Of a DNA stretch of 64,000 nt, positions 21,936 to 32,389 are shown piece by piece. Numbering within the stretch: the first letter of the stretch is position 1; each line of letters starts with the position of its first letter. A program made the position numbers and the translations under genes. The DNA is taken from contig OZ037852.1 in the NCBI GenBank assembly GCA_964035575.1, positions 1,240,001-1,304,000 of the forward strand, written 5' to 3'. Below the pieces are notes generated by a model. The model had not been told where the DNA came from. It searched no databases and saw nothing but the letters and a program-made list of their open reading frames with translations. The DNA is from Rhynchopus sp. YZ270_cl-10. Taxonomy: Eukaryota; Euglenozoa; Diplonemea; Diplonemida; Diplonemidae.

Positions 21936-22024
21936 CACGGGTTGCCTACGATCATAGTTACGATCACAATGATCGTTTTTGGCACGATCGTAAAACTTCG
22001 GACTACGATGGTATACAACCCGTG
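21936..22024. mobile_element. 89-bp foldback MITE with 6-bp target duplication and visible empty site
   Basis: Inverted ends CACGGGTTG and CAACCCGTG. The 6-bp duplication TATGTT lies at 21930-21935 and 22025-22030. The same host repeat without the insert is present near 52563 as GCATATGTTGAAATAC, so the insertion and its 6-bp duplication are directly shown. Termini resemble the CACGGGTC element ends at 34963. Confidence 0.88.
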
Positions 22025-23170
22025 TATGTTGAAATACCTTTTCTTTTTGCAATTCTGAATGGAAAAAAAATAGATAAGCCCTTATAGATAAACTCTATAG
22101 ATGAACGTGCCTTTGACTTGACACATTCAAAAAAAATAAAAAAAGGGAAATGGTGCTTGCAGAGATGGTGCACTATTCCATCATTTTATTCATTTTGTTT
22201 TCATTTTTTTTGGCCCCCCCTTTCGCTTTATATACCTCAGCTTCTTCAGGGATGAAGTAGCGGATTCTGCAACCCTTTTAAGGGGAGAATCTTGTGCCGA
22301 GATCACCAAAATTTTGATTTTTTTTTTTTTTTCCCCTGGCGATTTCCAATTTTACCACAAGCGTTTTCTTCCCTTATGATTTGCACATGAGAGGCACATT
22401 TCACATTTGTACCTTTCGATTTTTCCCCGTTAAGGTGACTAAAACGTGAGCATTGGGATCATCGTGCAAAGCGTACTCCTTCTATTTGCTCTCTTTTAAG
22501 GATCCTGTGAGGAAAAAATCGTGGCTATTATCTAGTGATAGTAGTCTATAATCAAACAAAATTTTCAATTTCCCCCCCCGTTAAGGTGAGTCTTAGTATC
22601 GTACAAAACTAAGTTTTTTTTTTGGGTTGACTAAAACTTCTGATCATCTAAGCAAACAATAGGGGGGTTTTTTTTCTTTCCCTTTATATTTCATTCATTT
22701 ATGAAATTATTCATTTATTACTCAAAAAACCCCCTCCCAGCGGGCTGGGGTGGCAACTGCGTGTAATACGCGATACGTGGGGGGGTAGTCACGTATTTGC
22801 CAAGACAGTCCCAGCAGGGGGGGTTTTTCTCTCCTCATGACACACAGGAGGTGCAGATGTCAAATGTGCAGGTCTGTGCAGATTCTCCTTCAAGTTACAT
22901 CATCATGTTGCGTATGGTTCCTTTTTTGTCTTGTCTTCTTCTGCGCGTGTTATTCCTCTCGTTGCTCCCGTTTTCAAAAGAAAACTTGAAGAACGAAGTT
23001 CACATTTTTTCCCCCTCGTGTCAGTGCCTGCGTCCCAGAGGCGTTTGTACTATCAACTTCATTTTTTTCTTTTAGATTTCACCACCGGGGGTATTGACCC
23101 CCCAAAAAAAAAGACGCTAGTGTGTGTGTTCACAAGTACATTCATCTTTCAAGCTTTTTTTGAAGAAAAA

Positions 23171-23205
23171 AAGGTGACCAAGCGACGCTTTGGTTCATCT
23201 GCATT
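23171..23205 (+). repeat. Type-A hairpin motif
   Basis: Inner stem CCAAGC with GCTTTGG and outer GGTGA/TCATC. Compared with CTAAGC/GCTTAG in other copies the inner stem has changed on both sides. Followed by a T/C-rich tract. Confidence 0.65.
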
Positions 23206-23273
23206 TTTCTTCTTCTTTTTTGACGTCAATTTTATCTCGCCGTTTCTTTCCATCCTTTCGAGAACGAAATATA

Positions 23274-24466
23274 CAGTGTGACACAGAATTAATGGCCGAT
23301 GAAGACATTTTATAAAAAAACGGCAAATTTTGACAAGGACATATTCAAAACACCCCCAAAACATAAAATATTTACGCCCAGGAACACAATAAAAGCAAAA
23401 ATATAATGGTTAAGGGTAAAGTGAACACTGAGGCCACGAGGGAAGGGTTGCGCCTACAGGCAGCGTCGCTAGTCGTTGTTGGCGGTAAGAGCCATGATGA
23501 GGTGGCGGAGTTGCTGAACGTTGCGAAGAGGAGTTTGGGTAGGTGGGTGAAGGAGTACCGCGCTGGAGAGCGGAATTTTTCGGACAAGCCAGGGAGGGGA
23601 CGCAAGAGATCGGCCACCACCGACACCGTTAAGAATAGGGTGGTTAGACACATGCGGGGCAAGCGGTTTCAGTCTTGCAGGAAAGTAGCGTCGCGACTAC
23701 AGATTTCGAGGGAGAGTGTCCGCAGGTGCCTGAAGGAGAAGGGGCTGAAGCCCGTTCAAACGAAGAGCAAACCAAAGCTCTCGGAAAAGAACATCACTGC
23801 CCGGATAGAGTTTGCTGAAACGCATCGAAACACCGACTGGTCAAAGGTGATGTTCACCGATGACAAAGACTTTTGGCTTTTTTCTCGGGTGAGCAAGAAG
23901 AACGATGTTGTCTGGGTTGCAGATGGTGATGAGCCGCCCCCAACCGTTGATAAGGTCAGGGCTACGCAGAAGGTTCACGTCTGGGGAGGAATACACACAC
24001 ACCGGCAACTCCCCTGATCTCAATCCTATTGAGAACCTGTGGGCCAAGCTGCAGACTGCAGTCAACGAACGGGAGCCCAAAGACGTGTCAGCACTTAAAC
24101 GTGCCATCAACAAGGAATGGTCCAAGATGGACAATAGCTTCGTTGCACGTTACATCATGTCAATGCCACGACGCCTAGACGCAGTTCGCAATTCCAACGG
24201 AATGCACACAAAATACTAATGCATGCTCTATTTATTTTTGTGCACCCACTCGTTTGTACTGCTACACTGTATTTTTTTTTTTTTACACATACACCCTTTT
24301 TTACCAAAAAGGGATATTTCCATGTTAATATTTTCCCCACACACACACTTTTCATACACGGCCAGTTGAAAATGCAATGAAATGAGTCAAATTTTGCCTA
24401 TTTTTAAGAATAATATAACAATTTTTACAAAATGTCGTCATCGGCCATTAATTCTGTGTCACACTG
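23274..24466 (+). mobile_element. Tc1/mariner element, internally deleted
   Basis: Inverted terminal repeats of about 44 bp start CAGTGTGACACAG at both ends with two or so mismatches. TA dinucleotides flank them (23272-23273 and 24467-24468), the standard Tc1/mariner target duplication. At 1193 bp it is somewhat shorter than expected for an intact element. The transposase has lost the middle of its catalytic core, so this copy cannot move on its own but could be moved by a related source. The well-kept ends suggest a fairly recent insertion. Confidence 0.93.
23406..24219 (+). pseudogene. Tc1/mariner transposase, deleted core
   Basis: The first part (from 23406) has an N-terminal helix-turn-helix region and the start of the DDE core, with acidic residues at about 152-153 in MFTDDKDFW. 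After VHVWGGI near 24000 the sequence jumps into HTGNSPDLNPIENLW, a typical Tc1 C-terminal core with the third catalytic acidic residue. The block between, including the second catalytic aspartate (normally before the NAPxH-type motif), is missing, and the two parts lie in different frames. The C-terminal part ends at a stop at 24217-24219. Confidence 0.88.
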
Positions 24467-24476
24467 TATTGATTAA

Positions 24477-25862
24477 CCCTATAAGAGCCAAGGGCCACTT
24501 TAATGGCTTTCGAAATGACGCCATGATTTTAGACAGGTTCAACTCATTTTCGTAAAAACATTTTTTTTGTGTGGAAAGAATTTGCACCGATCTTTCAAAA
24601 GAAGCAAGAGTCGAAAACTTTTATGCATCGGATATTACTTTCGATGCTGGGGGGAGGCGGGGTGGGGGTGTGGGCACCCCTGTGACCCCCCCACATTCTA
24701 AAATCTGTAGGACAACGTGCTCTGACATAGGGTCTACTCATTTTCGTAAAAACATTTTTTTTATGTGGAAAGAATTTGCACCGATCTTTCAAAAGAAGCA
24801 AGAATCGAAAACTTTTATGCATCAGATAATACTTTCGATGCTGGGGGGAGTCGTGCCACTTTTCAAAGCCCTTTGGACGAGCACCCCCTATTCTGGTTCC
24901 TCAATGACACCCCATGCTCTGTATGAGGTTCTACTCGTTTTCGTTAAAATATTTTTATATATTTCAAAGATTTTGACACGAATCTTTCAAAAGAAACAAA
25001 AATCGAAAACTTTTACGCATCTGATTGCACTTGGGATCTGTGGACTGCTACCCACCCAAGAGGCACCCTTTCGACCCGAAGGACATGGTTATGGCTAAGG
25101 GTCATCATGATCTGATAATGGTTCTGCTTGTTTTCGTGAAAATCCTTTGGTTTATGGGGAAACTATTTGATTCAAATCTTTTAAAATAAGCAAAAATCGA
25201 AAACCTTTGTGCATCTGTTTGCCATTTGGATGCTGGGGCGAGTTGCCACCAAAACCACAAAAACACCCCACACACACGACCTATGCAGAGCACACAGTAA
25301 GCCGAATTTTCACTGTTTTTTCGTATTTCGGGGTGCTTTTTTCATGGATTTTCGGGTCACAGGGTCGTTCCGACCCATTCTGGGGGCTTTCGACCTCAGG
25401 AGATGCCCAAATTGTGAAAAATCGCCCCTTTTTTACGTTTTTAGCCATGTTTCAGTGTAAATCGTTAAGGAAATCAGTTTTAGACATGGCTGCTAACAGA
25501 GCTGCACTCATATAAGTTGGGTTCTACTAGGACTTTTTGCTCGATTTTTTTTTCTTTGAAAAGATTTTGTGATCAATCTTTCAAATAACGCCATTTTCGG
25601 ACAGAAATAATTTACGTGTTTTTCCTCGGCCGGCCGAATTAGTAAAAAACCAAAAAGTGGATTTTATGCTCACCTCATTTTGGGGATAACATTTTTTTTC
25701 GAAAAAAAACTTAAAAATATGGAATTGAAAGCCGTGTTCAAAATCTTTCAATTGCGGCCAGGTACGATCAAAAATTTGCATCTGGGGTCCCTTTACCGGT
25801 TGGAGAGCCCCAAAAACCAAAACTCAAAAGTGGCTTGAAAATATGGCTTGGCTCTTATAGGG
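24477..25862. mobile_element. piggyBac-like non-autonomous element
   Basis: TTAA (24473-24476 and 25863-25866) flanks perfect 16-bp inverted ends CCCTATAAGAGCCAAG. TTAA duplication with CCCT termini is the hallmark of piggyBac. No transposase frame is present; the interior is largely a degenerate tandem repeat. It lies 8 bases beyond the Tc1/mariner element. Confidence 0.82.
24534..25240. repeat. Degenerate ~190-196-bp tandem repeat inside the piggyBac-like element
   Basis: Four diverged units begin near 24537, 24733, 24929 and 25117. Each carries a CATTTTCGT-like start, GATCTTTCAAAAGAAG and ATCGAAAACTTTTATGCATC or close variants. A weaker fifth trace lies near 25505. Confidence 0.8.
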
Positions 25863-25866
25863 TTAA

Positions 25867-26677
25867 AAAAAGAACGTCGCTAAAATGAAGCTTGCATTTA
25901 AAAATGCGAGAGTCCCCCAGAAGCATTTTTTTTTTTGTGCTTTCATCCGGGTCTGGCATAGTGGGTCAGTCGGGAGGTGCCTGCATCATAGTGGTATATT
26001 AGTCAATTATTGTTTCAGGTTTTTCTTTCAAATTTCTCTTTCTTTGCCCTCCCTACCACCTTCTTTCAGGCCACCTGCGTCTTTCCTTCAACTTTTTCTT
26101 ATCACAACAACAAAAAAAGTAGTGGAGCACACTCTAGGGTGGCTACACTATTACAACCAAGTTTTCAAAAAAATATATTCCCCAACCTCCCTGCAAACCA
26201 TACTCTTTTCAACACTATCCTTTATTGATTTTTCCCCTTCTGAAATATGACATTCGGCGACACCTTCCATCTTGAGGTAACTCTCCTCTACGCACTTTGT
26301 TACCCACTGCCACGCTGTTCTTCCAAAACACCTATGTCACATTGTTCATTTTTTTTGTGTAAACTTCCGGGGAGGCATGCTGGATGCAGAAACACCTAAC
26401 TCTCACAATACAGCCCCTTCTGTTTCTGACGCCCCCCTCCCCTTCTTTGCGATTTCCAAGAGCACAAAGCAAAAACATCACCCCCCCTTTTGCGATCTTG
26501 CTTGTCCTTATCTTTTGCAGTTAACATCAAACTAAAATGCTTTTCGGCAAAAAAAAAAAAGCAAAAGCCAAAGCAATACAGAGAGAACCAACCAATTTTT
26601 TCAATATACAAACGATCTATCAAACCCCCTTTTGCGATAACACCAACCCCTCCTCTAAACTTAAAAAAGGTAGGACC
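25867..26677. other. Intergenic region before the ankyrin gene
   Basis: Contains a type-B hairpin (26121-26172) and pyrimidine-rich DNA. An in-frame ATG at 26537 would extend the ankyrin protein through a lysine-rich low-complexity stretch, which I consider non-coding. Confidence 0.55.
26121..26172 (+). repeat. Type-B hairpin motif
   Basis: AGTGGAG opposite CTACACT, inner stem CACTC/GGGTG, tail ATTACAACCAAGTTTTCAAA. Nearly identical to copies at 1082 and 52650. Confidence 0.72.
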
Positions 26678-27193
26678 ATGTTACGGGGTGTTATAGGCAG
26701 CCTCAGATGTGTAGGTAGATTGCAACGTGCTGGGTGTTCTAATGGGTCCTATGCTGTGGAGGATCGGGCGTGGTCTGCAGGCCTGCAGGTTATAGATTTG
26801 ATAAAGGAGAGTGAGATAGAGGAGGCGGAGGAGGCCTTGGGGGGTGCGGTGGATGTGACGGCAGCGGATGGGTTTGGAAGTACTGCGTTGATTTTGGCGG
26901 CGCGGGGTGGGCATGTGGCGTTGGTAGAGGCGTTATTGAAGCAAGGAGCAGATGTGAAGACAGCAAACAGCTTTGGCAGCACAGCGCTCGTATGCGCAGC
27001 AAGCAACAACCACACCGCCACAGCGTCACTCCTCCTCGCCCACCACTCAGACGTAAACCACAAAACCAGGGTAGGAAGCACAGCTCTCATCAAGGCTGCT
27101 GGGGCAGGACACTCCTCGATGTGTGACCTCCTCCTCAAGCACGGTGCAGACCCATCCGTGGTTTCAAAACTCGGACAAAAATTCCAAAAATGA
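26678..27193 (+). CDS. Small ankyrin-repeat protein
   Basis: 171 residues. Three ankyrin repeats at about 63-95, 97-128 and 130-160, each starting with GSTAL in place of the usual GxTPL, with the LLLKHGAD-type second helix clear in the first and third. Ankyrin repeats bind partner proteins; the partner is unknown. The N-terminus (MLRGVIGSLRCVGRLQRAG) is basic, hydrophobic and without acidic residues, so mitochondrial import is plausible. The start at 26678 was preferred over an upstream in-frame ATG at 26537 that adds a lysine-rich segment. Only 104 bp separate its stop from the next start, and the downstream product also begins MLR with a presequence-like N-terminus. The two may share a primary transcript. 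Confidence 0.75.
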   Translation: MLRGVIGSLRCVGRLQRAGCSNGSYAVEDRAWSAGLQVIDLIKESEIEEAEEALGGAVDVTAADGFGSTALILAARGGHVALVEALLKQGADVKTANSFGSTALVCAASNNHTATASLLLAHHSDVNHKTRVGSTALIKAAGAGHSSMCDLLLKHGADPSVVSKLGQKFQK

Positions 27194-27297
27194 AAAAGAT
27201 CCCCATAAACTTCAATCTTAACCTATTCCCCCCCATCTCCCAGGGAAAAAAAAAAACCTTCACCCCATCAGACATACACCAATCCAAACCCTATACA

Positions 27298-29350
27298 ATG
27301 TTGCGTAGGACGTTGATCGTCTGTCGCCCTGAGCCAACAAGCTTTACTTCTCGAAGTGCTCGCTATGAGGAAGAGTACTCTGTGCCTCAGACAAGCGAGG
27401 TGGTACCGCACAAACCAGAGTTGATTGCAAGCTCGAAGGAGACTGTTGGGTGGGTCGGGTTGGGGGATATGGGGATGGGTCTGTCGTGGAAGCTAATCAA
27501 GGATCCGAACAACACTGTTCATATTTGGAACCGGAATGAGAGAAAGCTACGCGCCTTTTCGCAGCACGCAGACGAAGCGTTGCAACGGTTTGTTCACCAA
27601 CGGCAGTCTCTTCTGGATGTGCCGCGCTTTGCGAACATCATTTTTGTTTCTCTTGCTAACATTCGTGCGGTGCGTGAAACGCTTCTCGACCGTGATGATT
27701 CTTTAATCTATAACGCAAAACCGGGTACCATCATTGTTGACCACAGCACCGTGGACATCGAAACTACCAATGAAATAAACGAAATCGCCTCTGCTCGTGG
27801 AGTTCATTACCTTGATGCGCCAATCGCAGGATCTACGGAGCTGGCGCAGAGTGGGAACATTTCTGTCATGGTAGGGGGCGACCAGCTTGCGTTTCGGAGG
27901 GTCGCAAAGTTGATATCAAAATATGCGCATTGTGTTGAGTATATGGGGGAGAGTGGTTCCGGGACTGCAACGAAGATTGTTCATGAGGCAACTGCTGCGA
28001 TGCAGGCGGTAGTATCAGCGGAGACTGCGTTGCTTGCGAAGTCGTTAGGTCTGACGGATTTGGACAGTTTGAATCGCGTTTTTGATGCATCATTGAGTGG
28101 TTCCAATATGCTGCGCCGCAATTCGCTCTATTTCCCAGAGCAGTTTGATGCAAAGATGAAGCTCGCTACATCGCTGTCAATCTCGCGGACCGCAAAGAAT
28201 CTTGCGATTCTTGACACGCATATGTCCAAGGTGGGTCTTGATAGCTTCCTCCCGATGACCAAGACGGCACAGCGCATTGTGCGCGACTGTGGCGAGGCAG
28301 GTGGGCATGATGCTGACATCAGCAGCGTCCTCCACTTCCTCAACAAGGAGGAGCCAAACCTCTCTGTGCACTGGGACGTCCCCGTCACTGATGTCGACCA
28401 GAACCGCCAGTTGCAACAGTCCATCGATGAGGCGAACAATGCCGGGGTATGTATTTATTTTCGACTGAGATGCGTTTTTATCACCAACCACTCTTTTATT
28501 TTCTTTTCTATTTTTGCCCCCTAGACAACCAAGGCTGTTAGCTAATTTAGTTCATGGTTACGCCCTGTAGTCATACACACGAGGCTTCGGTTCATCTCAT
28601 AAACTCTCTAAAAAACGATGCCTTGAGCAACAGTTGTGTTCAACACGGGTGATTCTTATCCTCTCCAATTCTTTTTTTTTTTACTCAAAAATCATCAAAA
28701 CTTTTCTCTGAACACAGGAAGGCGAAGACGCGCCGTGGTCACACATCTCTGAGTTCGACACCTTCCAAGAAGAGAGCTCGCTCGCAGCCCCCTCGTCAGG
28801 CGCACCTCCGAGGGTCAACTCCGCGACACTCGAGAGCCTGTACTCGAAAGCCAAGCCCCGCATGGCCTCTCACGGAGGCAGCGCTGCAGGGCGTTCCGTT
28901 CCTAAAAGCAAGTTCAAGAACTTCGATCCGGTATGGGAACGACAAAGCACGATCGGGGAATTTTGTTGTTCTTTCAATGTGCATTCATTCGAAGAACCTG
29001 GGAGGTCAGTCGATGGCGGCTGCATACAGTAAACTACCATTTATATGTCTGCAATGAACGGTGAGGCGTTTGCACCTCCAAATTCTCTTTTATTTTCAAG
29101 GTGGACGCACTAACGCTAGAGACCTTTCGGGCACTCAAATCTGAAAAAAAACTGGCCACTCGGCACCTGCTCAAAGTTTGGTTGTGCCTATTTCACATTC
29201 TGTTTTTTGATTACAACTACTTCACAGGCAAATGCTATCAGTGGAACACGATCCGCGCATGAATCCATGGAGGTCTTCAGCGGTGTGAGCCAAACGGTCG
29301 GCAAGGTCTTTGGGAAAACAAGGTATGCTCTGATACAACTGCGTCAATAA
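27298..29350 (+). CDS. Beta-hydroxyacid dehydrogenase (3-hydroxyisobutyrate dehydrogenase family), three exons
   Basis: Exons 27298-28446, 28718-28930 and 29228-29350 give about 494 residues. The family oxidises beta-hydroxyacids with NAD(P), for example 3-hydroxyisobutyrate in valine breakdown. Seen: dinucleotide-binding GLGDMG (54-59), substrate-loop YLDAPIAGSTELAQSG, MVGGD, and the catalytic lysine K226 in GSGTATKIVHE. The usual KxxNN is replaced by KIVHE, so the substrate may not be 3-hydroxyisobutyrate. The N-terminus (MLRRTLIVCRPEP) looks like a mitochondrial targeting signal. After the enzyme domain an extra tail of about 110-120 Ser/Ala/Lys-rich residues, encoded mostly by exons 2 and 3, is not typical of the family. 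The last exon boundaries are less certain: an alternative acceptor at 29100 exists. Confidence 0.82.
28447..28717 (+). other. Intron 1 of the dehydrogenase gene, containing a type-A-like motif
   Basis: GTATGT donor, pyrimidine tract and AACACAG acceptor, phase 0. Positions about 28567-28604 carry GAGGCTTCGGTTCATCTC, a type-A motif in the gene-sense orientation. Intron 2 (28931-29227) likewise holds a type-C motif, GGTGAGGCGTTTGCACC (about 29060-29077), just before a pyrimidine-AG tract. Confidence 0.7.
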
Positions 29351-29402
29351 TCCCCTTTCCCGACCGATAAGAGGGGGCACAGCAGATGCAAACCACAACA
29401 TG

Positions 29403-29456
29403 GATGGAGCGCATCCTAGATGTCTACACTAATACCAACCAAGTTTTCAAAAAAAA
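29403..29456 (+). repeat. Type-B hairpin motif with compensatory inner stem
   Basis: Inner stem CATC/GATG (29412-29415 and 29419-29422) replaces CACTC/GGGTG of other copies: both sides changed together. Tail CTACACTAATACCAACCAAG then TTTTC and an A run, directly abutting the palindromic element. Confidence 0.75.
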
Positions 29457-30059
29457 CACGGGTCAGGAAAGATCTTTTGTCTTTTTTTGTCTTTTTTCGA
29501 GAATCTCGGGAGGGAAAAAAAAAAAATCAAGATTTTCAGGATTTTTGTCTTTTTTTTTCAGGATCTCTCGAGATCTTTGAGATCTTTGAAAAATCCTGAA
29601 AAAAAAAGGAAAAAAGGAAAAAAAGAGAAAAAAAGATGAAAAAGATCTTGAAAATCTTTTTTTTCTCAAAAAAAAGATAAAAAAGATTTTTGGGATTTTG
29701 AAAAATCTTTTTGCACGGGTCGGGAAAGATCTTTTTTTTTTTTTTTTTTTTTCGAGAAAAAAAATCCTCTTCTCCCGAAAAAAAAAAAAAAAAAAAGATT
29801 TTTGGGAGAAAAAAAAAAAGAGAAAGGGGAATAGTCAGTTATGCCCTACCCTTTTTTTGAAATGGTCAGAGATACCCGAAAATAAGTTCAGATATTGGTC
29901 AGAGATGCCCCATTTTCAAAAATAGGGCATAACTGACCAATATCTGAACTTATTTTCGGGTATTTCGGGTATCTCTGACCATTTCTCAACTTATTTTCGG
30001 GCATGTCTGACCATATCGCCAACTTTTTTCGGGTACCCCAAAAAAGTTGGTTTTCGGGT

Positions 30060-30165
30060 ATACCCAGATACCCAGATACCCAGATACCCAGATACCCAGA
30101 TACCCAGATACCCAGATACCCAGATACCCAGATACCCAGATACCCAGATACCCAGATACCCAGGT
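30060..30165. repeat. Octamer tandem array (ATACCCAG)n
   Basis: About 13 units of ATACCCAG (TATCTGGG on the other strand). The mirror copy at about 34245-34280 has only around five units. Confidence 0.95.
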
Positions 30166-31164
30166 ACCCAGGTCCAGGAACAGGTACCCAGGAACAGGAA
30201 AAAAGTCGTGAAAGAGCAACCACAGCTCCACATGACAAACACAAAAGTGTCCAGTCACGTGGGGCATTCATGCACTGAGGAGATAATGTTCCAACAATTT
30301 ACAAGAAAGATTACTTAACCTACTGCTGGAAATTGCCAGGTCGTAGTAACACACAAAGTGTGCCTCCGTTCGGGAAGACCGGATATTCTAGAGACCAGAA
30401 AGGCCTCAAGAATATCTTCCGGTAGTCAAGGTAGAACCGAGTGAACGGCCCAAGACCCCCGTGGAGAAGTTAAATGTTGTAATACTATCAGGTAGAAACT
30501 GCGACCACTGTCTTACCCTCCTCAATGCATGGTGGTTGATGTCTTCCACAACAAATTTCCTGTACCCAGGTACCCAGGTTCCCAGACCCACGCAGTACCA
30601 CGTCGCAGTACTACGCAAAATTTACCACCAGACCCTGTCTTCGTGCACCTGAAGTACAACGCCGCAGACAGGCCAAACATGCGTTGGACTCAGAGGAATG
30701 CCCGCTGTGCAGGTATCATGAGAACCAACTCCCAGCAACAAGGGGTGCCTTTTGGCGGGCGTTGTTGAGGGTGTTTGGGGTGCAAAGTTTTCCACAATTT
30801 TGATGCGCGGGTACAGAAGTGTTATCTTGTTCTTTCATCTCTAGGAATGTAAATGTCAATCGCGTTTAACTACCACTAGGGCTTGTTCGGTGAACCCACG
30901 AGGGGTCGAAGGGGGTTGGTTATCCCGTATCTATCAAAGGTTGTGTCGACCAGGCGAAACCACTATGTTACGCTGTACGTTGTTAAATCCGAAGAAATAA
31001 CACTTTAGCAGCCGCAGGAAGTTTGCTAAAAAGAGTGCCTCACGCTACACAAACCACCACCCGCGATTGACTTAGATGTTATAACAAAGAGAATTCAGAA
31101 CAAAACAACACCCTGCCCCATACACACTAAATTGTCATGCTTCAAGAGCATGCCTGGGCCAAAA

Positions 31165-31356
31165 TTACTTGACAAAAAAGGCAACAAGACCACCCACAAG
31201 GAGTGTGAAATGTGCACTGGTTTTCTGGGGGAACGCAATATTTTCTTGTGCCTCGTCCTCCGTAAGCAGAGGACAGACTTTCCGGAAGGTTTCCAAAGTA
31301 GAATTTCTTGCACTAGCTATGCTCCCTGGGTTAATGGCTATAGCAGTGACTGACAA
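31165..31356 (-). other. Coding-like segment captured in the left foldback copy
   Basis: Mirror copy of the segment at 33054-33269, differing by a one-base change in length that alters its last residues. See that entry. Confidence 0.35.
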
Positions 31357-32389
31357 AGTGTTCCCACCCCCAGGTCTTCGTCCACAAACAAATCTAGAAT
31401 AGATTGATTTGGGTGAAGCCTTGTATTTTGAGTTGTTGAATGTCGGAGAGCGGCGCTCATCGCAATCACGGATGCAGTTCAGATTTCACGATCCTGTGAT
31501 GAGTGTAAATGTGGGGTGTGATTAAGTATGGTGTACAAACGCAGTAGTCGGGAAGGGTGAGGTTAATGAAAAAAGTGGTAATAACTATGTATTTCCGCGA
31601 AATAAGGTAGCCTTTTTTCACGCTACAGAGAGTTTCCTGCTGCACTAATGGTTCCCAAGCGAAGCGAGGGACCATGTATAAGGGTTTGCGGGTTTGCGGG
31701 TTTGCGGGTATTTACCCCCACTAAAAGTAACTGTGTGTGGGGTAGAGGGGTGAAAATCATACCATGCTGCTTCAATACTGTCTCTGCTGTCGCATTCCCT
31801 CATGGTGGGTCACTCACCCACTGGGCAAAAAATCAAAGGGGGTACCCCCAAATAAGTGGGTACCCCAAATAAGTTCAGAGATACCCGAAAAAAGTTCAGA
31901 TATACCCGAAAATAAGTTCAGATATAGTCAGTTATGCCCTATTTCTGGTTTTCGGGTATATCTGAACTTATTTTCGGGTATCTCTGACCATTTCAAAAAA
32001 AGGGTAGGGTATAACTGACTATTCCCCAAGAAAAATCCTGAAAAAAAAAGGAAAAAAGGAAAAAAAGAGAAAAAAAGATGAAAAAGATCTTGAAAATCTT
32101 TTTTTTCTCAAAAAAAAGATAAAAAAGATTTTTGGGATTTTGAAAAATCTTTTTGCACGGGTCGGGAAAGATCTTTTTTTTTTTTTTTTTTTTTCGAGAA
32201 AAAAAATCCTCTTCTCCCGAAAAAAAAAAAAAAAAAAAGATTTTTGGGAGAAAAAAAAAAAGAGAAAAGATTTGAAAATCCTGGGAAAATCCTGAAAAAA
32301 TCCTGAAAAATCCTGGAAAAATCCATGAAATTTCATGAAAAATCTCGAGATCTTGAGAAATCTTTGAAAAAAAAGATTCAAAATCTTTT

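Larger units (their letters stand above)
20034..23271. other. Intergenic region, no gene recognised
   Basis: AT-rich, many homopolymer runs, only short unsupported frames. It carries a type-B hairpin (about 21524-21582), a type-F repeat interrupted by a small foldback element (21936-22024), weaker type-A-like motifs near 22385, 22434 and 22580 (two right after CCGTTAAG), a type-C motif (about 23035-23075) and type-A motifs near 23120 and 23171-23205. Confidence 0.6.
29826..32027. mobile_element. Foldback element, left copy
   Basis: Both ends are inverted copies of GGGGAATAGTCAGTTATRCC, continuing into modules such as TTCGGGTATCTCTGACC that fold back on themselves. No matching target duplication is seen (AAAGAGAAA left, AAGAAAAAT right), consistent with later recombination. 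The interior includes an octamer array, sequence shared with the 1593 element, and a coding-like segment on the minus strand. No transposase. Confidence 0.75.

Noticed and set aside
24534-25240. Possible CRISPR-like array
   Set aside because: Units of ~190-196 bp with diverged content inside a piggyBac-like element in a eukaryote; no repeat-spacer structure. No CRISPR array seen anywhere in the window.
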